Of a stretch of DNA of 64,000 nt, positions 1 through 11,309 are shown piece by piece. A program made the translations under genes and the position numbers. This DNA comes from Alviniconcha marisindica (taxonomy: Eukaryota > Mollusca > Gastropoda > Provannidae). The stretch spans positions 1,060,001 through 1,124,000 of the forward strand of contig JABMCL010000732.1 of NCBI GenBank assembly GCA_018857735.1, written 5' to 3'. The notes under the pieces were generated by a model. That model was not told the origin of the DNA. It saw nothing but the letters and a program-made list of their open reading frames with translations, and searched no databases. Each line of letters starts with the position of its first letter. Positions within the stretch are counted from its first letter, which is position 1.

Positions 1-837
1 GCTTATATTTCAAAGGGAAACGGGTATGACAAGAGGCGCGTGGGTAAAACGACTTTGGAACACTACGCTTGCTGTGGAATATGCCAGAATTTGTTTGTTG
101 TTGTTTTTGGAGTGAAGTAGAACAAGCTTGGCTGCTTCCGCGACTAAGAGAACTAGAACTGTAGGGCGAAATAGGCCTATTTCACCTCTACCCATCGCTG
201 GTCGACTTATTTATCCCCACTATTAAAAAGGGGGTAGGGGTGGGGTGATGTCAGCAAGGACACCCCCCCCCCCCCCACCCCCTCCCCAGCCAACCATGCA
301 GTCACCGAACTCCCAGACAGCCAGACAACTCCCACCCCTGCCAACACGAGTACCCTCAACAACACGACCTCAGACATCACCCGGACTGTACGCTTAGCTC
401 GAGTATGCACGATATTCCTAGCCACAGACTTCGTCGACAAACTCAAAAATAGGGACCGAATCCAAATTTATCAACTGGAGCCGTACAAACCTTCTTCTTC
501 TTTTTTTTTTTTTTTTTTTTTTTTGCAGGCTAATGTTCTCAACCACAAAAATGTCCTAGAACAACAAAAATGTCCTAGAATCCATACATGTGTATAATCT
601 CAAACCTATATAGTCTTCGGACATGTGTCTACCTTTCGTTTTCCAGTATGTTCATTCATTTCATGTTTATATGACTTATGCAATGTTGAATTACCAATCC
701 TGCTTGTCCTCGAGTGCCCCATGTACGTATCTTTGTAGCAAAGACTTATTTAAAAAATGTGGAAAAAAGAAGAAGAAAAAATTATCGACTGTGCCCGCAG
801 GATTATGAAACACTGCTTCCGGTGCTTCCGTCCCTGG

Positions 838-873
<36 letters not shown>

Positions 874-1300
874 TCCTTGCGTTGTAGTAACCCTTTTCTC
901 AGGTATCATCAAAGGTTTTTAGTTTGTTTGCCTTTTGGCGGGTTGATGTTTGATATTTTACAACAGATCTTTACTTTGTTTTCATAGTTGGGATTTTTCC
1001 CAAGGGAAATTCAGCTTGCCTTTCCCAAGGCTTTTGAAATATTGGTTTTTGACGTTGTACAAGTGAATTAGACAAATTTGTGATTTAGTGACTTGTGCTT
1101 TGAACTGGTGTAAAAAGATTTTGAATGTGTGATTCGTCCTTGACCCTGTGCGGTTGACCGGACGTTAAAATCCAACTGTCTTGAACTGTGAAGCAGACAC
1201 TTCACTTGTGATTTGATGACTTTTCCCATTTTCGTTTCTGTGCTTTGAACTTCGAATCTGAATGTTATTTGTGACTCAGGAACTTGGCTTTCGCTTTGAT
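1..1300. other. Non-coding segment with short homopolymers, no gene seen
   Basis: No coding exon can be supported here. The segment holds a poly(C) run at about 264-296, a poly(T) run at about 500-524, a perfect TTG trinucleotide run at 838-872, and a partial copy of a dispersed element (GGTTGACCGGACGTTAAAAT) at about 1140-1177. Open frames here are low-complexity or short. Confidence 0.6.
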
Positions 1301-1308
1301 GTGACTTT

Positions 1309-1592
1309 GGTGACTGACTGTGTGAGGTTAACTCACATCTCTTACCCCTTGGTGACTGTATGGTTAACTCACATCTCTTACCTCTTGGTGACTGACTTGA
1401 CTGTGTGTGGTTAACTCACACCTCTTACCCCTTGGTGACTGTGTGGTTAACTCACATCTCTTACCCCCTGGTGACTGATTGTGTGGTTAACTCACACGTC
1501 TTACCCCTCGGTGACTGACTGTGTGTGGTTAACTCACTCCTCTTACCCTTGGTGACTGACTGTGTAGTTAACTCACACCTCTTACCCCTTGG
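1309..1592. repeat. Minisatellite, about 40-bp unit, 7 copies
   Basis: Seven degenerate head-to-tail copies of a unit with GGTGACTGACTGTGTG followed by GTTAACTCACA and CTCTTACCCC. Each unit carries the palindrome GTTAAC. Units begin near 1309, 1349, 1388, 1434, 1470, 1510 and 1550. Confidence 0.9.
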
Positions 1593-1680
1593 CACAACAG
1601 GTTGCAATGAAATAACCTTTACATCAACTCACCATGCATCCTCTTCTTCCCTTTTTAGTGTTCTTGTCGTTGCTTGTTTC

Positions 1681-1740
1681 TCGCCCTGATATAACCGCAA
1701 TGGTTGACTGGGCGTAAAACGCCAAGTTATACTTACTTAC
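1681..1740 (-). repeat. Short dispersed element E1
   Basis: Contains CGCCCTGATATAACCG, GGTTGACTGGGCGTAAAAC and a CTTACTTAC end. The same roughly 50-60 bp module recurs at 3215-3264, 18398-18456, 27038-27080, 43262-43313, 43849-43893, 51717-51772, 51980-52022 and, degenerate, 55429-55465, in both orientations. It is therefore a dispersed (probably SINE- or LINE-derived) module. No coding capacity. Confidence 0.85.
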
Positions 1741-1951
1741 CTTGTTTGTTTGTATTTTTTTGTCAGTCGGCATCATTTGGCTCGGGTTCTAATGTTATTG
1801 GTTTTCCTGTTGCTTTGATTAGGGAGTGTACTTTTTCCGATCTATTTGGTATTTTCACGTGTTTATGCTTGTGTTTGGACTGGTCTGACCTGGGGGCAGT
1901 TTTAAACGCGAGAAGAGGTTATAAATGTGTATTGACTTAGCCTTTGTTTTA

Positions 1952-2004
1952 CTAGGTGACCACGTTCGGTTGACGGAATGTTAAGATCCAAATACTAACT
2001 CAAT
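1952..2004 (+). repeat. Short dispersed element E2
   Basis: Contains a GGTTGAC..AATGTTAAGATCCAA core matching copies near 1140-1177, 17657-17707 and 38943-38991 (+), and 56626-56672 (-, as TTTTAATGTCCTGTCAACC). It is a second family of short dispersed modules; it shares the GTTGAC core with E1 but has different flanks. Confidence 0.75.
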
Positions 2005-2124
2005 CCGCCACTGGCTTTGTGCTTGGCAAGGCAGAAAGAATCACGTGGAGATTTTGTAGCGGGTGTCCACAAAGGAAGGGGGCTTGATCAACCTAGAAAA
2101 AAAAAGAATAGCGTCATTGCTGTA

Positions 2125-2265
2125 CCTCTGGTGGTGTTTATGTACCTTGCATTTACTCCCACGCCAGGTGAGAGTTACCTGTAGGCGACTCAGGTCTTTG
2201 TTGTTGCATTTGTGTGACGTCTTTCGAGCGCTAATTAACTCCCCTGTGTGTTGATTTTGCACGAG
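2125..2265 (+). repeat. Dispersed element E4, copy 1
   Basis: About 140 bp starting GTACCTCTGGTGG, with CCAGGTGAGAGTTACC, TCTTTGTTGTTG and GTGCTAATTAACxCCC-like blocks. A diverged copy lies at 41825-41972 in the same orientation, 39.7 kb away, upstream of exon 3 of the C2H2 membrane-protein gene. No coding capacity is evident. Confidence 0.8.
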
Positions 2266-2809
2266 CGTTCTGGGACTCGTTCTGTTTCAACTTGTGCCAT
2301 TGTTGCTAAAAAAAATTAAAAAAAGTCAAAGACTCGGCAGAATAAGTGTCTTCGTTTCGGCAGGCCGGCTGGCAGTGGACATTAGCCAGTGTCCACGACG
2401 GGAAACTGTCAGTTATACCTGCAGCAAGAAGTGGTCAATATTTTATGCCAGCATGAAGTTGTCGTCAGCCCCACACGCAGTCATCAAACCAATGACCACA
2501 GGATGGTAGCAGCATCTTCGTGCCACCCTCCTTGCGGTCTGCCATCGTCACACTGTCCACCAGCAGCACGATGTCGTCCTTGTTAGTACCGCTGCTTTCT
2601 TTTTCCTCCCGTTTCCGCGTGTGTCTTGCGAAAACTGTCAATCTTCTCTTGGAAGATCTCCGTTTAGGAGTGTCAGAGTCTAATCCGCATCATCCTGGTT
2701 TTTGCCTCCTCGTCATCAACACTGTCATCACCATCGTCACCATTGCCATCGTCGTCCTTCGTGCCGTCGGTGTTCTTTGAGAGAAGGTCTCAGGGTTGGT
2801 TGGCTGAGT

Positions 2810-2935
2810 GTTGCTTTATAGTCCACAGAAACCGTAGGCTTATTACTGAGGGACGGGAGCCCAGGACGGCCACCTGGACTTTCACACAGCTCCTGAGCTC
2901 TGGAGTCTCAGGGGTTGCAATGCCATCCGCTTTAC
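2810..2935 (-). repeat. Dispersed element E3, copy 1
   Basis: Contains AGTCCACAGAAACCGTAGGC, GGACGGGAGCCCAGGACGG and TTTCACACAGCTCCTGAGC. The reverse complement is found at 29580-29708, and partial copies (GTCCACAGAAACCG) at 27125-27170 and 29886-29930. Interspersed repeat of unknown class. Confidence 0.75.
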
Positions 2936-3214
2936 CCCTTGTCTCTTCACTGGACAACGCCGGCCCCTCATCGCTACGTCATCGTTAGTATGAGCGTCAT
3001 CATCATGGTGACAGTATTTTACAAAAGCGGTCTGTCTGTTAGGGGATGCGAGGGGGTGGGAGGTGGGGGATGGAAGGCTTCGTGTAAGTGTTTCACTATA
3101 CCATCTGATCTTTGGGGATGGGGGGTGGGGGGGGGGGGGTCGTGTAAGTGTTTGTCTATTTGTCTATGTGATCATCAACATTATTCCTGTTGGCATCTTC
3201 CTCCCTCTTACCAC

Positions 3215-3264
3215 CTTCGCCCTGATATAACCGTAGTGGTTGACTGGGCGTAAAACACCAAGTT
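3215..3264 (-). repeat. Short dispersed element E1
   Basis: CGCCCTGATATAACCG then GGTTGACTGGGCGTAAAAC, the same module as at 1681-1740. It sits just upstream of the CAC-rich tandem array. Confidence 0.85.
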
Positions 3265-3289
3265 ACTTCATCCCTCCTGCCGCCTATAT

Positions 3290-5703
3290 CACCACCACCA
3301 CCACCACCACCATCACCATCACGATGATCATGATCGTCAGCGTGGTCGTCACGACATCCATCCCTACGCTCCCCAGGCCGAGCTGAGCAACGGCCGCATC
3401 AACGTAACGAATGGTGGTGACGACGGCGTTACTTAATTACTCCCTTCTACCACCAACATCAGCACCACCACCACCACCAGCACTACCATCACCATCACAA
3501 TGTTCATGATCGTCAGCGTGCAGCAGCCGCATCAACGTAACGAATGGCGGTGACGACGGCGTTACTTAATTACTCCCTTCGACCACCAACATCAGCACCA
3601 CCACCACCACCAGCACTACCATCACCATCACAATGTTCATGATCGTCAGCGTGCAGCAGCCGCATCAACGTAAAGAATGGCGGTGACGACGGCGTTACTT
3701 ACTTACTCCCAACATCACCACCACCACCAGCACTACCATCACCATCACGATGATCATGATCGTCAGCGTGCAGCAGCCACATCAACGTAACGAATGGCAG
3801 TGACGACGGCGTTACTTACTCCCCCCTACCACCAACATCAGCACCACCACCACCATCACCACCAGCACTACCAGCACCATTACGATGATCGTGATCGTCA
3901 GCGTGGTCGTCGCGACATCCATCCCAACGCTCCCCAAGCCGTGCTGAGCAGCGGCCGTATCAACACAACGAATGGTGGTGACGACGGCGTTACTTACTTA
4001 CTCCCATATCACCACCACCACCACCAGCACCACCACCACCACCACCACCATACATCGTACGAATGGTAGGACGACGGCGTACTTCTTTCCCCAACATCAC
4101 CACCACCACCACCACCACCACCACCACCACCATCACATCAACGTAACGAATGGTAGTGACGACGGCGTTACTTACTTACTCCCAACACCACCACCACCAC
4201 CACCACCACCACCACCACCACCATCACATCAACGTAACGAATGGTAGTGACGACGGCGTTACTTACTTACTCCCAACATCACCACCACCACCACCACCAC
4301 CACCACCACGACGGCGTTACTTACTCCCAACATCAGCACCACCACAACCACCACCACCACCACCACTACCATCACATCAACGTAACGAATGGTGATGACG
4401 ACGGCGTTACTTACTTACTCCCAACATCACCACCACCACCACCACCACCACTACCATCACCATCACGATGATCATGATCGTCAGCGTGGTCGTCACGACA
4501 TCCATCCCTACGCTCCCCAGCGGCTGAGCAACGGCCGCATCAACGTAACGAATGGTGGTGACGACGGCGTTACTTAATTACTCCCTTCTACCACCAACAT
4601 CAGCACCACCACCACCACCAGCACTACCATCACCATCACAATGTTCATGATCGTCAGCGTGCAGCAGCCGCATCAACGTAACGAATGGCGGTGACGACGG
4701 CGTTACTTAATTACTCCCTTCACCACCAACATCAGCACCACCACCACCACCAGCACTACCATCACCATCACAATGTTCATGATCGTCAGCGTGCAGCAGC
4801 CGCATCAACGTAAAGAATGGCGGTGACGACGGCGTTACTTACTTACTCCCAACATCACCACCACCACCAGCACTACCATCACCATCACGATGATCATGAT
4901 CGTCAGCGTGCAGCAGCCACATCAACGTAACGAATGGCAGTGACGACGGCGTTACTTACTCCCCCTACCACCAACATCAGCACCACCACCACCATCACCA
5001 CCAGCACTACCACACCATTACGATGATCGTGATCGTCAGCGTGGTCGTCGCGACATCCATCCCAACGCTCCCCAAGCCGTGCTGAGCAGCGGCCGTATCA
5101 ACACAACGAATGGTGGTGACGACGGCGTTACTTACTTACTCCCATATCACCACCACCACCACCAGCACCACCACCACCACCACCACCATCACATCAACGT
5201 AACGAATGGTAGTGACGACGGCGTTACTTACTTACTCCCAACATCACCACCACCACCACCACCACCACCACCACCACCATCACATCAACGTAACGAATGG
5301 TAGTGACGACGGCGTTACTTACTTACTCCCAACACCACCACCACCACCACCACCACCACCACCACCACCATCACATCAACGTAACGAATGGTAGTGACGA
5401 CGGCGTTACTTACTTACTCCCAACATCACCACCACCACCACCACCACCACCACCACGACGGCGTTACTTACTCCCAACATCAGCACCACCACAACCACCA
5501 CCACCACCACCACTACCATCACATCAACGTAACGAATGGTGATGACGACGGCGTTACTTACTTACTCCCAACATCACCACCACCACCACCACCACCACTA
5601 CCATCACCATCACGATGATCATGATCGTCAGCGTGGTCGTCACGACATCCATCCCTACGCTCCCCAGCAGCGGCCGCATCAACATAACGAATGGTGGTGA
5701 CGA
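3290..5703. repeat. CAC-rich minisatellite inside a 1.14-kb tandem duplication
   Basis: Many degenerate units, each with CATCAACGTAACGAATGG, a GTGACGACGGCGTTACTTA block and a run of CAC/CAT triplets. At a larger scale the whole pattern is duplicated. The block ending AATGGTGGTGA at 3420 recurs ending at 4561 and again (diverged) at 5700, so the period is about 1140 bp. The two copies are nearly identical, which points to a recent duplication. Poly-His and poly-Pro reading frames here are translations of the CAC triplets, not genes. Confidence 0.92.
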
Positions 5704-5807
5704 CGGCGGTGATGGCGGGCGGCAGCATGACCACGGCCGTTGCCGAACCGGCTGGTGTCCTAATCACCATCTCCCGAGGAATCTGAAGCAACAGCTAGCA
5801 TCCTTTG

Positions 5808-5808
5808 C

Positions 5809-5839
<31 letters not shown>

Positions 5840-5853
5840 CCTCTCTCTCTCTT
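5808..5853. repeat. (CT)n microsatellite
   Basis: Near-perfect CT dinucleotide run with a few CC interruptions, immediately before a long poly(G) block. Confidence 0.95.
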
Positions 5854-5893
5854 TGTCAGAAGTAGAAGTATCTAGGACACTGGGAGGACGGCC

Positions 5894-5993
5894 GGGGGGG
5901 GGGGGGGGGGGGGGGGGGGGAGGGGGGGGCGGAGGGGGGGGGGGGTGTGTGGGGGGGGGGGGGGGGCGGGGGGGGGGGGGGGGGGGGGGGGGG
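5894..5993 (+). repeat. About 100-bp G tract
   Basis: Almost uninterrupted guanine for about 100 bases, with a few A, C and T breaks. Such a tract can fold into G-quadruplexes, and an assembler may miscount its length. Confidence 0.9.
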
Positions 5994-6532
5994 AAAATTT
6001 CCACAGCTGGATGGCGCGGTTTGCATCCTTCAGTGGTCACTAATTAATCCCCTTCCCCCCCCCCCACCTCACCACACCCTACACCCCACCCCCCGCTCAG
6101 CAGACCTCCTAACTGGCGACACTGGAGGAGGATGGAAAAACACGGGGACAGTTCTTTTGACGGGGCGATAAAATTACATATTCCACGGGGTCAAGCAACA
6201 AAATCGCACTTAGCGTGAATAATTGCTTGTCTTTTATGATTTGTGTCTAGGCCGGGTAATGAGATGGGTAGTGCTTATATTTCTGTCATTACAGGTTATT
6301 ATCTGAAATAATGACTTTCAGCGGAGCCCTCCTCTGACAACGCTAGGAGGCACGCGTCTAATGCGCCAGCCATAATTACAGCACAAAAATCAATGGTAGC
6401 GAGCGTGGAGCGTCGGGCACTGCCAAACTAATAAAGACTGGCGAAGGCGGGCCGCGCGGGAGGGGCCGGAGACACACACTAAAACACGTTTTTCACAATG
6501 TCAAGAACAAAAGGGAATAATTATGGGGAATG

Positions 6533-6546
6533 GTCGCCATGGCAAC
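6533..6546. promoter_or_regulatory. RFX X-box
   Basis: GTCGCCATGGCAAC is a full match to the X-box consensus GTNRCC-N(0-3)-RGYAAC, with the two half-sites arranged as a near palindrome. RFX factors bind this site, notably in genes of ciliated cells. The sequence match is certain; function is inferred. Confidence 0.6.
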
Positions 6547-6560
6547 CCTGCCAGCCGACG

Positions 6561-6568
6561 TGACGTAA
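6561..6568 (+). promoter_or_regulatory. CRE/ATF-like site
   Basis: TGACGTAA matches the CREB/ATF family CRE variant. It lies 15 bp downstream of the X-box. X-box plus CRE pairs are known in some RFX-controlled promoters; here the pairing is only an observation. Confidence 0.45.
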
Positions 6569-6889
6569 TGAACGGTAATGAAGGCCCGGGCCGAAATGGA
6601 AATCTTTAATTATTGAAATGTAGGTCAAGCGGCCAGACGGCGGAGGAGTACTTTTTTGCTTCAGCCTATTCGAGGTTGGTCTTTTTCTTTTTCTTTTCTT
6701 GGCAGAAAATAAAATCATTGGAAGAAATCAAATAAGCCGTGAGATGCGTCTTGGCAAAGCTTGATATTTAATTGCCTTTTTCCCAGGGACTTGCGCTCGC
6801 TAATCCCGACGTCTCTCGCCACGTGCCGGCTAGTCCGAAACCACGAAATTACTTCCACCATCTTGAAAAACAAGCCACGAACTTAAAGA

Positions 6890-7375
6890 ACGGTGGGGGT
6901 TGGGGGAGGGGAGGGAGAGCAGAAGAGAGAAGGAAGGGGAGGGGGGGGAGGGGCAGTATGGAAAGGAAGGGAAGGGGAGGGAAAGAGGATTGAGGGAGGA
7001 GGAGGTTGAGGGAGTTTGATAATTCAAAAAAAAAAAAAGAAGAAGAAGAAGAAGAAGAAGAAACCACGACACTTTGTCATATTTCAGCCTCCATTCGATC
7101 TGTCTGGGAGGGAGCGTGTCTGGGTGGCGCGGCTGTATTGTATGTGTGATGAGCTGAAGGGGCTAGCTGGCAGCCATTTGCAGCCTTTTACGTCACACTT
7201 TAAACCAGACGACACATTCTCCTTCAAGGAGGTGGGTGGAGCTGGGGCTTAATTTTTAAGGAGGAAAGGGGGTTGGGTGGAGGGGGGGGGGAGGGGTGGA
7301 TGGAGCGACAGGGTAGGGAGTGTGTGGATGGGTAGGGGTGGGGGTAGGGGGTGAGGGAGGGGTAGGGGGGAAGGC
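6890..7375. repeat. Purine-rich tracts and (GAA)n
   Basis: G+A-rich blocks at 6890-7012 and 7255-7375, and a poly(A)/(GAA)n run at 7024-7062, separated by about 190 bp of ordinary sequence. Polypurine mirror tracts of this kind can form triplex DNA. No gene was seen. Confidence 0.8.
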
Positions 7376-7549
7376 TTAAAGTAGAGTCTAATTGCGCCCG
7401 TCATCCTTTTCTGACTTTCTGCCGTCTGCCTCGTTAGAGTCTTTGCCACAGAGATGCTGATTGTCAGCAGCCTTGCGAGAGGCAGGGCCAGAGACAGTAT
7501 TGAGCGATCCAGACAAGCCACTCTGTCCTTATCTTAGTACTTCCTCCAT

Positions 7550-7809
7550 ATGTTTTTTTCTTTTCTTCTTTTTTTTTCTTTTTTTTTTTCTTCTCCCTTT
7601 TCTCGCCTTGACGTGCTACACTTCTTCTTTCTTTCTTTCTTTTTTCTCCCCCCCCCCCCCCCCCCCCCTTTTTTTCCCCCCCTCTTCTTCTTCTTCCTTT
7701 ATTTATATATTTTGGGGGGTTGGGGGGAGGGGGAGGAGGGGCTTGAACGACTTTTAAATGGTAGCGGCAAAAGTGATGCTTTCAAGGAATTTACCTCAAT
7801 GAAGATACA

Positions 7810-7858
<49 letters not shown>

Positions 7859-7860
7859 GT
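7550..7860. repeat. Polypyrimidine tract, poly(C) and (ATG)n
   Basis: T/C-only stretch at about 7550-7700 with a 20-base C run near 7650, followed after about 100 bp by a near-perfect GAT/ATG trinucleotide run at about 7811-7854. Low complexity; not coding. Confidence 0.88.
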
Positions 7861-7963
7861 GTTGACGACGACAACGAATATATGACTGGGACAACATCAG
7901 TAAAAACGATAATGATGAAGGAGGCGATTAACTATTGTGGTGATCACGATTTAGACCCAGAAC

Positions 7964-7969
7964 AGTGTG

Positions 7970-8017
<48 letters not shown>

Positions 8018-8055
8018 TGTGCGTGCGTGTTGTGTGTGTGAATGTGTGTGTGTGT

Positions 8056-8117
<62 letters not shown>
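7964..8117. repeat. (GT)n microsatellite with GTGC interruptions
   Basis: Alternating purine-pyrimidine GT run with a block of GTGC tetranucleotides near 7981-8030. The long Cys-Val reading frames over it are artefacts. Confidence 0.95.
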
Positions 8118-8144
8118 GCGCGCGTAATTACATATAAGGGACTG

Positions 8145-8640
8145 TAGGACATGGAGACTAATGTCGAGCTTCTCGCGTATTTACGGTGACTTTTGCAAGC
8201 CATTATCGCATCTGGGAGGCTTTATTTATGGGGACTTGTGGGGTTATTGACGCCAAAGCTGATGGTCAAAGAAGATTCGCCTCACCAATCTCTCCTTCGC
8301 CTGCCCATGGTGTCCGAGGACCTAAAACTGACAGGAGAGCCTTTCGCTACATGTCGTTGCGTCCCAAAAAAGACGTTATCGCCCAATTTCTGGTCCAAGA
8401 CAGTATTGCTGAGGTCGGCATAAAAGGCACATTTCATTTGAATAATTGCCGCCACCTACCGTCACCTAATGGCACTCAGCTCCGATGAGGGGGGACAACT
8501 CCCTTGACGGTGTCCTCCGAGTAGGCTGAGTAGGTCAACGTTGAAATGAAAGTATATTAGTGTTGACAGACTCTCCATTTTTGCATTTCTGAAAGATGTC
8601 GGTGTTTCTTCCGATTTCATGTACACTCGGTGACCACCAT
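8145..8640. other. Second low-repeat island, no exon recognised
   Basis: About 500 bp of non-repetitive sequence between two large microsatellites. I found no splice-consistent exon or recognisable protein. It could be conserved non-coding DNA. A 100-codon frame at 8186-8488 (+) shows no family resemblance and is not called. Confidence 0.35.
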
Positions 8641-8665
8641 CCCTCCCTTCCAACCCCACTGCCTA

Positions 8666-8667
<2 letters not shown>

Positions 8668-8760
<93 letters not shown>

Positions 8761-8785
8761 ATGCATGCATCAAAACACACACACA

Positions 8786-8833
<48 letters not shown>

Positions 8834-8870
8834 CACACAGTCACAACACACTCTCTCACTCTCCCACCTC

Positions 8871-8928
<58 letters not shown>

Positions 8929-9005
8929 CTCGTCTCTCTCTCTCCTCACTCTCATCTCTCTCTCTCATCTCTCACATCTCACACCTCTCACACACACACA
9001 CACTA

Positions 9006-9090
<85 letters not shown>

Positions 9091-9093
9091 CCA

Positions 9094-9138
<45 letters not shown>

Positions 9139-9260
9139 ACACGACACGACAACACACACACACACACACAACCACACAACACACAAACAACACACACAAC
9201 ACACACACACACCCCAAAACACAACACAAAACACACACACACACACACCAACAACACACA

Positions 9261-9309
<49 letters not shown>

Positions 9310-9373
9310 TACACAACACACACAGCACACACCACACACACACACACGCACGCACGCACGCACGCCGCACGCA

Positions 9374-9404
<31 letters not shown>

Positions 9405-9452
9405 GCCGCATGACCACACAGCAAGCACATACCACACAACACACACGAACTA

Positions 9453-9527
<75 letters not shown>
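8668..9527. repeat. (CA)n/(CT)n/(GCAC)n compound microsatellite, 860 bp
   Basis: One of the largest simple-repeat blocks in the window. It has CA runs, a CT run at about 8876-8945, more CA runs, then GCAC tetranucleotides near 9347-9405 and a terminal CA run. Several long frames of Thr-His or Cys-Val repeats arise only from the dinucleotide period. Confidence 0.96.
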
Positions 9528-9528
<1 letters not shown>

Positions 9529-9831
9529 TACTGTAAAAGTGCAGGAAACCTCTTTTTATTGGAAAGAACCCTCGAAATAAAAGTACACTTAAATGACCCG
9601 ATGCTATTTGCCTCTATCGCTTGATGGGATACACACAGCAGTGCCTCATGCATCCTAACTCGAGTCAAGCTGTTCTTTGTTTCACAGGGGAAAAGTTGTG
9701 CGCCATACATAAACAAAATGTTAATGAGAAAGAGAATACCATTATATCGATTACCTGGGGAAGTAGCCAGCAGACAGAGAGGTTTGGCTGTTGGAAGCCT
9801 CCACGTTGTGCAGTATGAAAGCCGATGATTG

Positions 9832-10412
9832 ATCCTGGATCTTGGTTATCAGGGTTTTCCGTTACGGATCCTAAATGTTAACATAACAGTTATGTATCTT
9901 GGTAGTCAGGGTTGTGCGGTACGGAACCCACAGGTTAACATAACGGTTCTAGATCTTGATAGTCAAGGTTGTGCGGTACGGAACCCACAGGTTAACATAA
10001 CGGTTCTGGATCTTGGTTATCAGGGTTTTCCGTTACGGATCCTAAATGTTAACATAACAGTTATATATCTTGGTAGTCAGGGTTGTGCGGTACGGAACCC
10101 ACAGGTTAACATAACGGTTCTGGATCTTGATAGTCAAGGTTGTGCGGTACGGAACCCACAGGTTAACATAACGGTTCTGGATCTTGGTTATCAGGGTTTT
10201 CCGTTACGGATCCTAAATGTTAACATAACAGTTATATATCTTGGTAGTCAGGGTTGTGCGGTACGGAACCCACAGGTTAACATAACGGTTCTGGATCCTG
10301 ACAGTCAAGGTTGTGCGGTACGGAACCCACAGGTTAACATAACGGTTCTGGATCTTGATAGTCAAGGTTGTGCGGTACGGAACCTAAATGTTAACAGTTT
10401 TGGATCTTGGTA
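9832..10412. repeat. 57-bp monomer satellite with 171-bp higher-order repeat
   Basis: Ten tandem monomers of 57 bp, each with GTTAACATAAC near its end. They are arranged as a repeating trimer: one monomer has the TTATCAGGGTTTTCCGTTAC variant, and the next two have GTCARGGTTGTGCGGTACGG variants. The 171-bp trimer recurs about three times with very few changes. Because 57 is divisible by 3, the array stays open for 194 codons on the + strand as a 19-residue repeat. There is no independent sign of coding. Confidence 0.9.
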
Positions 10413-10695
10413 GTCAATGCCGTGTAGTTGCTTTTCCCGCGAGTCTGTCTGCTCGGTCATATATCCCTTCACTCCGGAATGTCCAGAGCAGTACATCCAC
10501 ACGAGTTTCCGAAGGTGGATGTCGAACATTGGCACATACAAGCCTGTGCTTTTTATTGCACTTTTCACTTTTTTGTAGCAAGCTCATTGAATCGGTGAGG
10601 ATGATGGTATGTGTAGTCCGACTGTCACCTCTTGAGGCAACTAACTCATGGTGCTTCCACCTCCATTGTCAAGCGGGAGTTTGAGACCGTTTATA

Positions 10696-10775
10696 TATAT
10701 ATATATATATATATTGGACAGAGCGTCTAGCCTGGCGGGGACACTTGACTGAGCATCTGGTCTGGCGGGGTAAAA
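10696..10775. repeat. (TA)n plus two stray units of the 30-bp minisatellite
   Basis: A TA run at about 10696-10715 is followed by GAGCGTCTAGCCTGGCGGGG and ACTTGACTGAGCATCTGG. These are diverged copies of the 30-bp unit of the large array at 13.0-13.6 kb, 2.3 kb away. Confidence 0.75.
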
Positions 10776-10779
10776 TATG

Positions 10780-11220
10780 TATATATTCTGCACTGTCTTC
10801 ATGGATGGGCGCGTCCACCTCGCTACTGTGGACGTTAAGCAAAACGATTACGATTTTATGGATGGTGGTTGCACCTTGTCATTGACAATGAAACCCACCC
10901 TCACTGGTCGTTGGTGACTGGGCCATCAGTGTACACTATGAGATCTTGAGGTTTGCTGTTGTTGTTGTTTTTAACCAGAAGCTTGATCTCGGACTTCGTT
11001 TTGCCTGTTGGCCATTCTCCGCAGTGCTTTCCCAAGTTTTCTGGCAGGAGTCTCTCAAACAGAGATGCCGGAATCGGTTTGGGTACCTTTCCCACTCCTT
11101 GGTTTGCTTGAGCTCTGTCAGCTAGCAGTATTGAGTCCTAGCTGTGCTTGAACCACCCAAACCTCGCCCCGTCCCAATCTGCATTCCTTTGGGTCTTTCA
11201 CGGAGCCATGGGGTTGGTTG
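10780..11220. other. Unique sequence, no gene seen
   Basis: No exon with consistent splice sites or recognisable protein was found between the stray minisatellite units and the CT run at 11229. Confidence 0.4.
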
Positions 11221-11225
11221 TGGGG

Positions 11226-11228
<3 letters not shown>

Positions 11229-11301
<73 letters not shown>
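11229..11301. repeat. (CT)n microsatellite
   Basis: CT dinucleotide run with single interruptions. Confidence 0.95.
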
Positions 11302-11305
<4 letters not shown>

Positions 11306-11309
11306 GTAT

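Larger units (their letters stand above)
6150..6870. promoter_or_regulatory. Low-repeat island, candidate regulatory element
   Basis: About 700 bp that is free of the surrounding simple repeats and has no supportable exon. It is dense in homeodomain-like cores (TAATTA, ATAATTAC, AATAATT) and contains a perfect RFX X-box and a CRE/ATF site 15 bp apart. This is the composition expected of an enhancer or distal promoter. The assignment is inference; no gene start was found next to it in the window. Confidence 0.4.

Noticed and set aside
3794..5618. Several frames of 60-90 codons rich in His or Pro, a tempting substrate for a histidine methyltransferase such as METTL9.
   Set aside because: They are CAC-triplet minisatellite read in three frames, with no independent start, splice or codon signal.
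8596..9624. 342-codon frame of Thr-His repeats, and reverse frames of Cys-Val repeats.
   Set aside because: Pure dinucleotide-repeat translation.
9829..10413. 194-codon frame with a regular 19-residue repeat.
   Set aside because: The 57-bp satellite period is a multiple of 3, so any open unit stays open; no flanking exons or start support.
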